Source: Acheta domesticus (Eukaryota > Arthropoda > Insecta > Orthoptera > Gryllidae). Taken from it: a stretch of 64,000 nucleotides of DNA. The stretch's first letter is position 1. The number at the start of each line of letters is the position of its first letter. Positions 10,831 to 23,231 of the stretch are shown in pieces. Made by a program: the position numbers and the translations under genes. Location of the stretch: positions 155,890,750 to 155,954,749 of the forward strand of contig JAHLJT010009436.1 of assembly GCA_031308135.1 (NCBI GenBank), read 5' to 3'. The notes below the pieces were generated by a model that saw nothing but the letters and a program-made list of their open reading frames with translations, did no database searches and was not told the origin of the DNA.

Positions 10831-11139
10831 CAAATACACGATCGTGTGAGTGACCGCGCGGAAGACACAGTTCTACTTCTTAATTTTGTATTTGCCGACC
10901 AGACAACAGGGTACTTCTGTTTTAAACGTGCAGGTCTGAACATATTATCGGCAAATCCCGAGCATTGCCGAATTTTACCGCGTGTTTGCACTATGTTTGA
11001 ATGTTCAAAGTTTATATCTAAAATGCCATCATAATGAACATGCGCCATAGTGGACAGTAATTATAAACAATATGTAAATCTTGAAAAGAGCAGTACTAGT
11101 TCACAAATGAATAAAGGCGAGAGGAGATTGTAATTGTCG

Positions 11140-11180
<41 letters not shown>

Positions 11181-11915
11181 GTTATTAGTGGTGATGGTGA
11201 TCTAAAGAAAATTGACCACAGACTCACATCATCACCGCCATAATGAACATGCCGCCAAATAGCTGTAAGATTCATGAATGATTGATGATTCTCCATGAAG
11301 CACCTGCATGTCACTGCATTAATGTGATGCAAATTTAATACCTCACGTGGAAAGGAAAGATGAAACATGTTATTAACAAGAGAAATCAAAGTTATTAATT
11401 TTACGAGCTTGCATTTTCCTTTGCTTGAGAATTTTGCGTTAATTTGGAGCATTGAAATCAGCGTTCTAAATAAATGAAGGCTACCCAGCAATAAGTTTGA
11501 ATTGAGATCAGAACAAATAGATATTTTACCGCCATCACATGACCAAAAAATGCTCCCATCTTGATAATCTAAACTACGGATGTTTCAAGAAGTATCTGAT
11601 ATATTAATATACTCCACACGACAAAGCGGTCGGGCTGATATTGACCCCTCCGTGTGACAGAATCTGTATATGGGTATTCGTGGACAAGAAATTGTTGAAA
11701 ATGACGTCTTCGGAGCGAGCCATGAGTCAGTGAGCGTGACACAAATAGCTGGAGAGAAGAGAGGACACCACGACTGTGCTGGGGTGGGGTTGGAGCCACT
11801 GCCAATGCTCCCAAATGATCCGTCATCAGACGAAGGTCAGATGTCGATGCCACGGATTCTGATCGTAGATAGGGCGTCTTATGCGGGCGACGCCCGGACA
11901 GAGCCGTTTCCGGCG
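10831..11915. other. AT-rich stretch with an (ATT)n microsatellite
   Basis: A pure (TTA)n run lies at about 11142-11180. CATAATGAACATGC occurs twice (near 11031 and 11240). No gene recognised in the 94-131 codon frames here. Confidence 0.6.
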
Positions 11916-12190
11916 CACCTTGGCAAGGGCGGATCCAGCCGTTCTTTTTTGTTTGAGGGGGGCAATCGTAGATTTCGTTGAATAATAAACATATTTATTA
12001 TATTGTATATTACTTTTATACTGTATATATGATATACAACGTTATAGTTAAATAATTACATAATTTTAATATAAATATTTAAATCAATTGTGCCGTATAA
12101 AGGAAATGTAACAATCGAAAGCCCTAAGCCTTTTTTTTGGGGGGGGGGCATGGCTCATATGGCCCCACTGGATCCACCACTGCACCTTGG
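11916..12190. mobile_element. 259-bp hAT-type MITE with perfect 8-bp target duplication
   Basis: The element spans 11924-12182. The left end is CAAGGGCGGATCCAGCC; the inverted right end is CAGTGGTGGATCCAGTG, sharing GGATCCAG. Both flanks carry CACCTTGG (11916-11923 and 12183-12190). The CAGTGGCGGATCCAG-like terminus and 8-bp duplication fit hAT non-autonomous elements. The interior is AT-rich with a T8-G10 run near 12131-12148 and encodes nothing. Confidence 0.9.
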
Positions 12191-13524
12191 GCGCAAGGGC
12201 ATTAAGGATGGGATGGAGACACAGGGCGACGGCGCACATTGGTCAATATCTTGTCACTAGGTGGACAAAAGTGCAAAATCACTTTCTTGAAAATCGCAAA
12301 AATGATATTACTTCATTTAAAATATCTTGAAACTTTGTGATGAAAAAACGAAGAAAAATTTAGGAATCAGATGAAAATGGGGTTGTGGAATTGGAGGGCA
12401 TAACACCTACGAGAGACTTTTCTCTGAGGGAGAACTAAAAATGTAAATTTTGGAAGTGAAGCACTGTCCTGCATGCCTCTACTCTACTCGTGAGAGTGCC
12501 AATGACGATTGTGGTGAAAATTTAAGCAAATGTTAAAAATTGTCTATTAATTTTTTTCTTCTCTGTTAAGTTTTACCATTCTGTTTCCTCAAAAAGTAAC
12601 TGCCGTTTACAGTTGCGCAATAAAAATAATATATACTGAAAATGTTCTCGACAAATTCAACAGTCAATAAGGTAATTATATATATTTCAGTTTATTTTGA
12701 TTCTTGTCGTAAGTGTCTGAGTTTAATTATGCTTTTCTACGCCCTCGAGATTACGATAAATGATTTTTGTCCTTCTAGCGATGTAAAATTGATCACTGTA
12801 CAGCGTCTTGTGCTCGCCAGTTGCCAGCGCGCTTCCCTTTAGGATTCCCTTTCTTTCCTTGATGTTAACTATCACGATAAACTTGTTGATTAAATAATTC
12901 ATCGCGAAGAGAGATTTTACTTTTCAGTTCCTTAATTTCGTCAGTATAATCAACATTTTTATTTTATTAATTTAGGATGATATTTAATAAAATTTAAATA
13001 TTTATGATTGCGTGAGGCTTGGTCGATGGCATTTAAGATTGAACAAAGCCTACACTCGATTTTTTTGAAAATTTGTTCGATCTTACAGTAAACAACACCT
13101 GAAAGAGAGCGGGAAGAAAAAATGGTATTTTTTGTCTGCGGTTACTGGAGATGCGGTCCCAGGCTCTTCTTACATTGTTTATCTACTAAACGGGTTTGTT
13201 CAACCGCGCAACTGAGGAAAAATGTTAAAAAACAATGCGGCGATTACCTTGAAGGCAGTGATTGAAATGTATTCTGTAGAAGAAAAAATCGTTCCATTGA
13301 TTTCAAGAGCACCCGTTACGCAAAGAAGAAAAAGAAACAAAAAAATTGTACTCAGAAATGGCAATGAGAAACGTGCGCTTGAAAATAGACAGGTGGAATA
13401 TCGGAAATAAAACGGACTTCTGGAGCGAACACTCATCTTTTCCGCCAGTAAGCGAAAAGAGAACACGTTACACACTCTTCTTTTACGAGAACTGAGTGCC
13501 GCCGTCGCACAGAATATAAGTATG
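12191..13524. other. AT-rich stretch, nothing recognised
   Basis: No coding similarity or repeat structure seen. A minus-strand 142-codon frame starting in the adjacent GC block is not supported. Confidence 0.5.
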
Positions 13525-13735
13525 GATAGCGGCGCGCGCCGCGTCGAAACACAGCCTCGAGCGACGCCCGCCGCGCCTCGCGGCCCCGCTGCGGGCCCTG
13601 GGGAACACCGCGGCAGGGCGCCGCCCACCTCCGCCGCGCTCCGCCTCGCGCGGCGTCCTGCGGCGGCGGCGGCCGCCCGTTCAAACGCGTCTTGCGACGC
13701 TCTGCCTTGTCGCGCCAGCCCACGCGTCTTCCCTT
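13525..13735. other. CpG-rich block
   Basis: Very CpG-rich with GCG-rich stretches. Open in several frames with no recognisable product. Confidence 0.5.
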
Positions 13736-14499
13736 TCCGTCCTATCCGAATTCAACACCACTTCATCCCACACCACCACACGCTGCCTCGCGCAGGCACA
13801 CGCCGGTACAGTTCACCCCACGCCACCCTGCTTCATCTTGACCCCACTTATTTCATTCCATCCTACTTTATCCCACTACGCACCAATCGGTTTTCACCTC
13901 ACACATTCCACCCATTGCTCCCTTTTTTCTCCTATTGCTTTCTGTGCCATTCAGTTGCCTCCCATATTGCTCATATAATATCCTTTCTTTCCTCTTACAC
14001 CACTTATCCGCTTGTCACCCCTCTCAGTTTCTCAGATCTATATCTCCTTCCCCGTGCTCCCTATTCATCCATTGCACTCTAGTCCTGTTTTCGTCACCTA
14101 TTCAATCTTTTTCCTATTTTCCTTTCCTTATTCCAATTGCGCTCTTCATATCTTGTCTTACTTTCTCCGCATCGTTTCCTTCTTACCACACAATTTCAGC
14201 GTCTTCCACCGTCCTATTTTTCCTTGTCTTCCTTCTTCATTCCCCATCGAACGTTTCCCGCTGCACCGTTTGTTTCCTCTGAGTACAATCTCTCGGGCGT
14301 TTCCAGTCTAGCCTCTAATATATTTTTCTCTTGTCAGTTCATTCTCTCTCTCCCTTCTTCTCTTCCTTCCTCTGTTTCCTTTCTCCGTCACTCCCTTCAC
14401 ACTTTTTCCTCGACGCATTTGTATCTTTCCCCATTCCATCCTTGTCTATCCCGCTCTGTTCCCGCCGATTCTTCATCGTTCCCACTTGCAACTCCGTAT
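13736..14499. repeat. Polypyrimidine tract of decayed tandem repeats
   Basis: The plus strand is strongly C/T-rich throughout, with degenerate CCCACACCA- and CTTCC-like units. Three overlapping plus-strand frames here are composition artefacts. Confidence 0.6.
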
Positions 14500-14945
14500 C
14501 AACTGTCCCACGACGAGGTCGAACGGGCGGGTGGGCTGGCGGGTGGGTCCTGGCGCTGCCGCGCTCTTTCGGGTCGGCGACCGCTCCCCGTCCCCGCACC
14601 TGCCCCGCGCCCGCCAGCACGGAGACGGCGGCGACGGCGCCATCGCTGCGGCGTCGCTCCGCGTTCTGGATTTCCCATGCGGCGACGCGGCACTGGCGGC
14701 GGCGGCGACGTCTTCGCCCGCTCTCGCAATTTGAAACGAGAGCTCGCTGCCTCCCCCTCCGCGCCACCGCCGCTGCCGCCACCCTCGCGGGACCAGCGCC
14801 TCCGCCGCCCGGCCGCGCCCCCTTCTTTGCGCGCCCCCACCCCCTCCCCCGCCGACGCCGCTGCAGTATATTAAAAATATATCTGGAGGCCCGCAGCCGT
14901 CATGGCGCCCCGCCGCGTTGCCGACTCCAGTCACCGTGCCCGGTG
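14500..14945. promoter_or_regulatory. CpG-rich block ending in a TATA-like motif
   Basis: GC-rich, then TATATTAAAAATATA at about 14866-14880, then GGAGGCCCGCAGCCGTCATG and a GC-rich edge. A TATA-like box bounded by GC-rich DNA suggests a core promoter on either strand, but no transcript start or open frame confirms it. Confidence 0.3.
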
Positions 14946-15099
14946 GAGGACCTGAATCTTTCTTCTAGCTGAAATCCATTGTGCTGTTCTGCTAGAATAT
15001 TGCAACGCAACACACATCTTAGATTTTATATTTTTTGTCTTGATTGCAATCAATGGGAGAATCAGTGGATGTCTTTTAATTATTTGAAATATAATTATA

Positions 15100-15497
15100 T
15101 TCGATTGACTGATCGATTGGTTTCCGTTCGCGTCAACTACCAAAGTTATTAGACCCGTATGTGTAGGACATGTCTATCATGGGCGAGAGTAGTGTTCCTC
15201 CACCGTTTATTCGTGAGATTTGGCGCCGACCTGAACGTCGACCTGCGGGATTTTCTTCTTCAACTATCTTCATCAGCGGTGATTGCCCCAGATGGAGCGA
15301 GCTCTTAAGCTCCAACACTAGTGTATCTGCAGGTTGGTAGTGTAGTGCATATAAATGTGTGTGTGTGGGTGAGAGAAGAGTACAAGGAAAATTGCGCGAG
15401 ATCTGTGGCCCGTTTGATGGGGTACTACTCCAGTATTCGCCTGATAATAATCGAAGAAACCACGGAAATCTAACGATCAGACCAGCAGGCCGCTAGA
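15100..15497 (-). mobile_element. tRNA-derived SINE, copy 1, head-truncated
   Basis: Same family and orientation as the copy at 27600-27992. Shared blocks in order on the plus strand are TGATCGATTGGT, GGCGCCGACCT, GTGGCCCGTT, ATTCGCCTG, GAAACC(A/T)CGGAAA and the GCCGNTAG edge. The tRNA-like head seen in copy 2 is missing. The family is a minus-strand SINE by the position of the head in copy 2. Confidence 0.65.
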
Positions 15498-15830
15498 TAT
15501 ATAGTCAATTTTATTTTGTGTGTAAGACGTTTAATTCAAGGACCTGCATTAAAGTTAATTACTTTGGTTCAGAAACTTATCGAATCAGTATTTTGATATT
15601 ATTTTCAAGAACATAAAATCCCGTTAACTAATTTTCAAAACACAGTATAATCGAAGTTCCTGTAGATGTTTAAAGATGTTGAAATTGATCTAATTAAGCA
15701 AGTGCTGCAATCACCTATCGAACATGTGATTAGAGAAATACCGTATATTAAAGAAACCGCAATACTAAAATAAAACTGTGAACATTCGTTTTTAATTAAT
15801 TAAATTGCTTGCCACTGCATGGAAGGCAAT
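15498..15830. other. AT-rich stretch, nothing recognised
   Basis: No feature seen. Confidence 0.5.
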
Positions 15831-16290
15831 CTCGGCCATCCGCATCACCGCTACCATCGGCTCGCCCACCTCGTACGCCGCCATTCATTCCTCCCTCGTA
15901 GCCGGTGTCTACGCGAGCCATTTCGCCGTGATATTGTTGTCTGACCGCGTCGCCCCTCCGCCTTCTCCCTCGCCCTCGCTCTCTGGGCCGCACCGCGCGC
16001 CGAGCGGGGCGGGACGGGGCGGGGCGGGGCTGAGGATTAGCGCCGAGGCGTCTTGGCGCGGAAGATGCGCGGGAATTAAAAGAAATCCGAGGGCCAGGGG
16101 GGAGGGGCGGGGGGCAGGGGCGGACGCTCATCTCCGGCGGAAGCGCCGGCCGCCGCACAATGGGGGAAATGCGGCGTGGCGGCGGCGGCGGCGCCGGGGC
16201 CGCGGTGGCCGAGCGCCGCGCCGGGACCTGGCTGCCGCCGGGTGGGCGGGGCGGGCGCTACACGGGGAGGGAGGTGCGGCGGACTGAAGA
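15831..16290. promoter_or_regulatory. CpG-rich block with G-quadruplex motif
   Basis: GC-rich with repeated GC boxes. A GGGGCGGG-type run at about 16005-16030 can form a G-quadruplex. GGGAATTAAAAGAAATCCGA near 16070 is an AT-rich core inside the block. No product recognised. Confidence 0.4.
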
Positions 16291-16925
16291 CAGAGGTAGC
16301 ACTGGATACTGCGGAGTGGTGGTGATGTACGAAATGCGCTGGGAGGGGGAGAGCGGCTTTGGTTGAGTGGTTGTTGGAGTTGGAGTGAAGATGCGGGGAA
16401 GTGAGTGGTGGAGATGGACGTGGGGTGGGGATTTGTTGGAGGAGGATGTGGATATTGCGAAGGGGAGGTGGTGTCTGGAATGCGCTACGGTTGTCGCGGC
16501 GGGTTGAGTTTTAGGAGATGGAAAATGCACAGGGAGGTGGGTGATATGGATTGTGACAGTAGTTGGGTTAGGGTACAGGCAATGTAAGCAATGTGTGGGT
16601 TGGCGTTGGTTGAAGTCTTTGGATATTCTGCCGACTAAGGCATTGGTGATGGAGGTGTAGTTAGTTGCGGCGGAGTGAGTGATGGCGTTAGAGTTGGACA
16701 CTGAAGAGTGGAAGAAAGAGCTAAACCTGGTGTATGAAAATAACTGGGATTGTGAACGTTGGCGGAATGGTTGCTGCAGATTGAAAGTTCAGCGAAATAG
16801 GTGTGATTAGTGATATGGGAGATGAGAGCGAAGATAAAGTGGTTGAATTGAAGTTTGCAGTGCGTGGTTAAGAAGGTGGTTACAATGGAACTTGCAGGGA
16901 CAAGTGTTAGAGATGGAGTGACTTC
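16291..16925. repeat. G-rich low-complexity flank
   Basis: The plus strand is G-rich with degenerate GTGGTG and GGAG motifs that fade with distance from the CpG block. It looks like decayed simple repeat. Confidence 0.45.
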
Positions 16926-18339
16926 CTTTTGATGATAGAAGTTGCCCTAAATATGACAGTGAATGAACTAGTTTAAGGATTGTATAAGCAATAATAAAAG
17001 TACCAAAGTTGTATCAAAATGACGGTTTAATCAGCAGATAGAAAATATTTTAACAGTTTATCGAGATGTCATTATAAAAGTCTCGATAGCAAAATGCTGC
17101 TGCTGACGAGTTTTGACGGGAATTGTTATGCCAACTAGAAAAGTAGCCGTAACAGACACGTCCCGCAACAATTACACTGGTCGCTTTCCACCTCTTGGAT
17201 CGCAGTAATAATTCATCATTCAATTAAGTACGGTTGTCCCGTTCCCTTACTTCTCATTCCACTGTCGCATCATTCTTCTTCTGGCGGCATCAGCTAATCA
17301 TTATTATTCATGTGCATGTTAATTAATTCAAGTCAAACGAGAGATGGAGAGGTCGCGGGTTGCACGAAAAAAATCTGCTATAGGGAAGATTCGTTGAGAT
17401 ATCTGCGTCAACGACAGAGAGATGACGCTTGCACGTAAAGAAACTACTGCAGTGGTAAAAGATGTAGTGGTAGCTATCGGGACAACACTGCTTAAGAAGC
17501 GTTGTGGCGGTGGAGGGAGTAACAGCCGCAGGGTTTCCGTTGCTGATAAATGCCAGCACCTCATGAGAGACTCTAAAGAAAGGCGGAGAAGGTGAACGTT
17601 GTGCCACGGGCGAGAAATCAGACTTTTGAGGCAGAACAGGCTAGCAGAGAATGCTTTAAATGAACTCTCTTAAACGAGATGTTCTAAATCGCGAGCTTTT
17701 TCAATTGTAAGAGAGGATATGTGTTCTTGATATAAATAGTTTGTACTCTTGATATGGAAAGACCTTTAATTCTTAATACGTGCATACTGAATTAAATGAA
17801 ATATTTCATTTGATTAAATAAAAGGACAATTGGTTGTTATAAATATAAGGACAATTGGCTATGTTGTTTTAATATATTTTTACAAGAGATCGCAAATAAA
17901 CGAATATTTTCGTGGAATAAACATATCGTGGAATAAACAAACATGCTTAAAGCATAATTTTTCTTTGCTCATCTATTCAATAATCAATGGATATTATTTA
18001 TACCGTATTTGAGAATAACAATAGTAATAATAGTAATAATCGTATATCAATCCCTTTCGAGAAAGGCTTCCTATTATAAAATAGGGTAGCTCAAATAACA
18101 CACATCAGGTGAAACTAATTGTGATGAATACTATTCTTTGTCTGATTTTTCTGCGTGTGCAGCTATTATAACAAGATGATTTCACATGTAATATCATTTA
18201 CACTTTTCACAGTAATACGGTCAACTAGCAAAAATTAATGCACCCTTTCGTCTTATTGTTTTCGCTTTAAGTTATGAACTTTTTCACATGTGTTTTCATA
18301 TATTTCTTATTATGCACTTTTTTCATTGTTGGTGGTGGC
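16926..18339. other. AT-rich stretch, nothing recognised
   Basis: Includes a short direct repeat (CGTGGAATAAACA twice at 17910-17940). No gene or element recognised. Confidence 0.5.
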
Positions 18340-18660
18340 CTCTCAACTTTTAGAATTCGCTTTTCCCCAACGTTCTGTCCTGCGCCAATCATGTCCACTG
18401 GTTACCCGCTATTATCTGTATTTTGCTGCACCATCTTGTCTTTTGTCTTCCCACATTCCTAGTACCTTCTCTTAGGTCCCATACCGTTATTGCATACGCC
18501 CACCGTACTAGATTTATTGTGGCAACATGGCCTTCCAATTTCCATTTCCATTTATTAGCCGTTTCTTGTGCATCTATGATTTTTGACGTTCTTCGTATTT
18601 CTTCGGTACTTATTTTCTCTCTTATAGAAACGTGGAGTATTTTCTTTTCCATTTATTTAA
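18340..18660 (-). pseudogene. Non-LTR retrotransposon ORF2 C-terminal fragment (RTE/Jockey-type), broken
   Basis: The minus-strand frame 18389-18652 reads KILHVSIREKISTEEIRR, then KWKLEGHVATINLVRWAY and GRQKTRWCSKIQIIAGNQWT. This is the familiar C-terminal tail after the reverse transcriptase domain of many arthropod LINEs: a V-S-R-D-x-I-x-x-EEIR motif, a W-x-W-x-GHVAR block, then G-R-x-x-x-R-W and a final W-T-x-x-AQDRT. A stop follows WT, but the next residues LAQDRT continue in frame, so the stop is a mutation. The RT domain and endonuclease are missing. A 5'-truncated dead copy. Confidence 0.85.
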
Positions 18661-19394
18661 GAATAGATAATCGTTTTTCAATAACTCAACTACGCTAATG
18701 TAAGTTAATTGTTAACCTATGGTAGAAACATACATAGCAGTTAATTAAAGTATTAATTATCAACATATTCTCAAATATTATCTCTCTAATATTAAAAAAG
18801 GAACTATGAAACACCGCAAGGCAAAATACTGCGAGGCTTACGGTTTTGATTATATTCTCGTGAAATATACCATTATTATGAGCGGGATACATTTCCAGCA
18901 TGTAAATATCCAAAGGATTATATCGACGAAACGTAGTTTAACTGAAATTCATCGTGTTTGCTGTCGTTTTGATAGTCATGTTTGAAATGTCATGTAAATC
19001 CCGAAATCTACGTGAAGCTGTATTATCCTGTTTCAATGTTAATATTTGTTGTGTATTGTCATTAAGTCTCTGATTTAACATTATTTTGATCTCTAAATCT
19101 GGAAACGGACCGTACTTTTACAGACAGTCGTCTTAAAAATATCTGAACGTGCATCTCAATACAGTCGCGAGAATTATACACTTACAGTTTTTTTCAAATA
19201 TTTCATTATTCAATATCTATACCAATCATGAGTTGAATATTAATGAAATTAGAAACGAACAGGCTTTTTTTAAATTATGTGCACATCTATCGGAAATTTA
19301 CAACACGCTTTAGAGAACTCGCAGACAGATGGAACTAATTACTGTACGGATCTTCAATGAATGTTATACGTATTGTTCCCGTAGAGTTCGCTGA
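18661..19394. other. AT-rich stretch, nothing recognised
   Basis: No gene or repeat seen. Confidence 0.5.
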
Positions 19395-20107
19395 TTAGGG
19401 GCCGTTCATAAATTAAAGCAAATTTCGAGTATTTTTAATACCCCCTCTTCCCCTTGTAACGCACCCGTAAAGCGCACTTGAAGCCCCCCTAAATAATTAT
19501 GTGACTCTTCCGACAACTCCCGCCCTTTTAAATGCAAGAAGTGAAAATATATTATAACACAGTAAAAACAATTTTAATTTATTTTGTGTCATTAAAATTA
19601 ATAATTAAAGTAGAAATTAGTTGGCGATGCTTACTGCACCTAACAAGATTAGAGCAAGTTGTGAGTGAAGGAAGAATACTAGGACGAGAAATGGTTGATC
19701 ACAAGCTATACACACGCCGTCGTGGGTGATGCAAGAGCGAAAGCCTACAGCGCCAATTTAAATGGATTCTAGAATACACGTCATTTCAGATTGAAATATT
19801 TTCTTCGTAATCTTACAGATTCAATAAAAATGTTGAAAAAATATTTCCATTTATTGTAACAATTTACAACTAATAACATCAGTTTACTTCGATTTTTAAA
19901 ACAAATTAATTAGTTAATATTTTAATGTTTTAGTACAAGCTTCGAAAAAGGAATTATTTCTGCAACTGTTGAAAAATGTAAAAAAATAAAGATCAATGTT
20001 ACGTAACACTTAACTAATACCCTCTACCCTTATGTACGGCAGCGTAACGCTGCCTCGGATCCCCTCCCTCCCTTTTCAGGATGACGTAATTTATGGACGA
20101 CCCCTTA
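19395..20107. mobile_element. 707-bp non-autonomous PIF/Harbinger-like element
   Basis: The element spans 19398-20104. Left end GGGGCCGTTCATAAATTA; inverted right end GGGGTCGTCCATAAATTA. Both flanks read TTA (19395-19397 and 20105-20107), the 3-bp TWA-type duplication of PIF/Harbinger elements. Subterminal sequences also pair loosely, with GTAACGC near both ends. The interior is AT-rich and encodes no DDE transposase or Myb-like protein that I can see. Confidence 0.78.
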
Positions 20108-20639
20108 GAAGTTTGGTGATTATCACGCAAGAATTATATTTAAACAAAGAGATACTGGGCAATAAAGTAATAAGTATTAAAAATGAATTAGAAGAAATGT
20201 ATTCAATTAAAATGTTGAATAACTTTCCTTTTCCACAAAAAAATTGCGAAAACTCTTTTTGCGAATATGCGAAACATTCACAATTTGTGAATGTATTATT
20301 TTGTCTTAGTCATCAAAATAGTCATGAAAATATTGTATTGATTCGCAGAGTTGAAGGATAGTGTTTGGCCGAGCACAATAAGCATACACTTCCGCATGAG
20401 ACGGTTTAAAACGAGTGACGAAACCAAATGAGAAATTATTTTATTATTGATAAAGAAGTCGGGAAAGAGAAAAAATCTTCAACGAACGTCTTTGAACAAT
20501 TCAAAATTTTTAAATGGATTAACCGGAACCCGAAACGCCGAATTTTATGGTGGCAAACGTACGTGTAGCAAGCGTGCGGGATCCTTACGGGAACTATTTC
20601 TTTTTTCCGTAACCCTTCGTAAAAGATGGTCCTGAGCAA
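20108..20639. other. AT-rich stretch, nothing recognised
   Basis: A plus-strand frame of 109 codons (20032-20361) begins in the adjacent transposon end and has no recognised similarity. Confidence 0.5.
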
Positions 20640-20920
20640 AAAACGGAAACGAGGGCAGCGGAGCCCCATCGTCCTCCGTCAGGTGCTCGACAGGAGCTGA
20701 CGCGAGGGCCGGAGCGCCGCGGGTATTAAGAGGTAATGGGCACGCCACCTGACGGTGCTGGGCGTCGAGGGCGTCGGGGTGGTCCCGTCCCGCCGCTCGC
20801 TCCCCGGCAGGTGCAGCGCCCGGGGCGCTGGGGGCGCCCGCCCCTGCGCCGGGGATCCGTCAGCCTGTCAGCAGCGCCATCAAAGCCCCATCGGCCCCGC
20901 GGACCAGCGCCGCTTTCGGT
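20640..20920. other. CpG-rich block
   Basis: GC-rich in several open frames with no recognisable product. Confidence 0.45.
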
Positions 20921-21243
20921 TGCTTACGCACACACATTTCATTCATTCCGCCTGGCTTCGTCACACCCTGAAATACCGTTGAGGAATGCGGGCTGGCGGC
21001 TCTGATATCCAGCATTACTGCAATCAACGTATTCGGTCATCAAAGGAGGTGCCTCGTTGTTCTTTCTTTCTGTTGTTAGATTGTTGTTCTGAATGGACGA
21101 AAAAATGGCGATTATAGCTAAACCTTCCAAAATGCGAAACAGACATTTTTACCTTGAGAAGAACAAATATCCCTCTCCCTTGAAAAGTAAATACTCGTAA
21201 TTACCCGATCACATGGGCCCCTTCATATAAATAAATCATATGA

Positions 21244-21550
21244 CTAGACGTCCTCCTGGATACTCCTCTCACATGGAAATATGTTATTCACAGACTGAAT
21301 AAAACTTATGGAGCCCTACTTAAATTGTATCCCCTTATTAATAAAAAGTTACCTCTAAAAATTGAAAATTCTCAGTTTCTTTACAAATCAGTTCTAAGAC
21401 CCTCAATAACTTTGAAGTTCTGAAAGCATTGCAAACCTTCTAAAATAAAATACTTCGTACAATTACCAATACTCCTTGGTATATAACCAATTGACAACTT
21501 CACAAACAACTAGACATAGAGCCAATTATAAATTACATTTCTTTACTGTC
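21244..21550 (+). pseudogene. Jockey-type LINE reverse transcriptase tail, broken
   Basis: Two frames together give the end of a Jockey-clade RT region. First LDVLLDTPLTWK, then RLNKTYGALLKLYPLINKK and FLYKSVLRPSIT. After a frame change come LRTITNTPWYITN and LDIEPIINYI. The family pattern is (L)GVxLDxxLTWxxHI, NKxxxxxxLyPLL, LYKSxIRPxxTYG, RxxxxAPWYVxN and Dlxixxv, all in this order. In-frame stops and at least one indel near 21418, where the TYG-xxW block is lost, make it dead. Catalytic RT motifs upstream are absent. Confidence 0.85.
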
Positions 21551-22309
21551 GTCCAAATTATTTTCTAACCTCCAAATTGCCCCTTGCACCAACCACTTTA
21601 ACCTCGGAAAAATCAGCGTTGCTCCTACAAGAATTGAATCCGATCTCCTAAAAGATCTGTTCCGTCTCCCACAACCCAGAGGAACTTTTGTTTCACCTCT
21701 CACTATGTCTTGCTTTCGTCTCACAAAATTAACCACAATCATCATAGAGGTACCCAGTGGGGATGTCGTCGATCAGAAATAGAGGTATGATGGTGCGCTA
21801 ATTTACAATTTCTCGTAACTTCGAGCCACTATCAATTATAATATATACTTAAAAGCTAATACTCACCTGTAAAATAATAATCCCACTGATATAGTTAAAT
21901 AAAAAAGAATCACATTGATACTTTCCTCACAGTTACCATTATTGTCATCCAGTAACCATTATTATTGCCACAAAAAGAGCAATCCAATTTTTATTACTAC
22001 TCATTATTGCTACTGTCATTATCCTGGTGACGTATCTACTTCAGAATTAACTGACCATTCTTTCAGTATATAACCTGGGATCATGAATTGCTGAAATCTT
22101 TACTTCTACTTCCTATAATTCTCTTATTTGTAACATCTGAGTTACTGTCAAAACATCGCTGCTTGTACAGATCGATGATCAAACAAGGAGACCGTCACCG
22201 TCTCTTCTTCCGTCAATAACTTTCCGTTCACAGTTGTAATACACCGCCATAACCATCACAAATACGACCACCTCCTTCCATCTCCACCTCTAAAACCACA
22301 CCCCCTCTC
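21551..22309. other. AT-rich stretch, possibly more LINE relic at the start
   Basis: No further recognisable LINE peptide. CAGGTGAGT with an upstream T-rich tract reads on the minus strand at about 21866-21874. Nothing else seen. Confidence 0.4.
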
Positions 22310-22620
22310 TCTATCCCCGCCACCACCACCGCCGCCGTCACCTTCCCGACCGCGGCGCGCTGTGGGGTCCTGCATGTCAGGAGGCGCGGATCCCTTCCGG
22401 CCAGAAATGAAATTGAATAAACAAGGGGCGGTCTCCGCGGGAGCCGCATTCGCGGAGGGGCGAGGCGGGGGCGGGGGCGGGGGCGGGGTGCGCGAGTAGG
22501 CGCGCGGCGTGGGACGACGTGGGTATCTCGTTTGTGGGGGTGAGGAGCGTCCCGGGACGTAGGCGTGGGTGTAGGGCGTGGTTGGGCGAGGCAGAAGACT
22601 GCGGGGCTCAGTAACGAAAC
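22310..22620. promoter_or_regulatory. CpG-rich block with G-quadruplex run
   Basis: GGGGGC units repeat at about 22463-22490 on the plus strand. An AT-rich core ATGAAATTGAATAAACAAGG lies near 22406-22425, forkhead/Sox-like. No product recognised. Confidence 0.4.
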
Positions 22621-23231
22621 CGGGGACCCTTGCTGCTGTCGGGAATCACCGTGGAGGAGGAGAAGGAGAAGGATTATTGAGTTTAGAAAAAGACCCTGCA
22701 AATTCCGCCCTCTAATTTTCTGAAGGTGAAAAATGAGAAAAAGTTACATTGTGACAGAAATAGAAATGTTAATACGTGTCTTGTTATTCTTCTATTTATG
22801 TCACAAATTAATGAACGGCCACTTCCTTTTTACACAATCTTGTGTTGCGTTGAAATAATTGAATTTATGTTTTTCAAATAAAGTCGGGAATAAGGATACA
22901 ATAAATCGTAATCGTACAAATATTTTAATAACTAAAGAGCGGCTGCCTAGAAGATTTTTTTTTGGATGGCACATTGGGAGATAAATTAAAATGTGGTCTA
23001 ATGATATATTTGAATTTCTGAAAATATACATTTCCAAATAATTATTTTCCTAATGAAAATAAAAGAGTAAAAATTCCACACATGACAAAAAGTTCGATTT
23101 GATATTACCCACACTACTAACTTCCAATACGCGAAGAAATTGGAAGCAAACTATGCACCCTCCGGTCATACGAGAAGTGTATGGTTTAGATGCGTCAAAT
23201 TGGAGGTAAGGGTTTTGGTCACACGAACAGA
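22621..23231. other. AT-rich stretch, nothing recognised
   Basis: The 5' part of the Tigger-like element probably lay here but no residue can be assigned. Confidence 0.45.
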
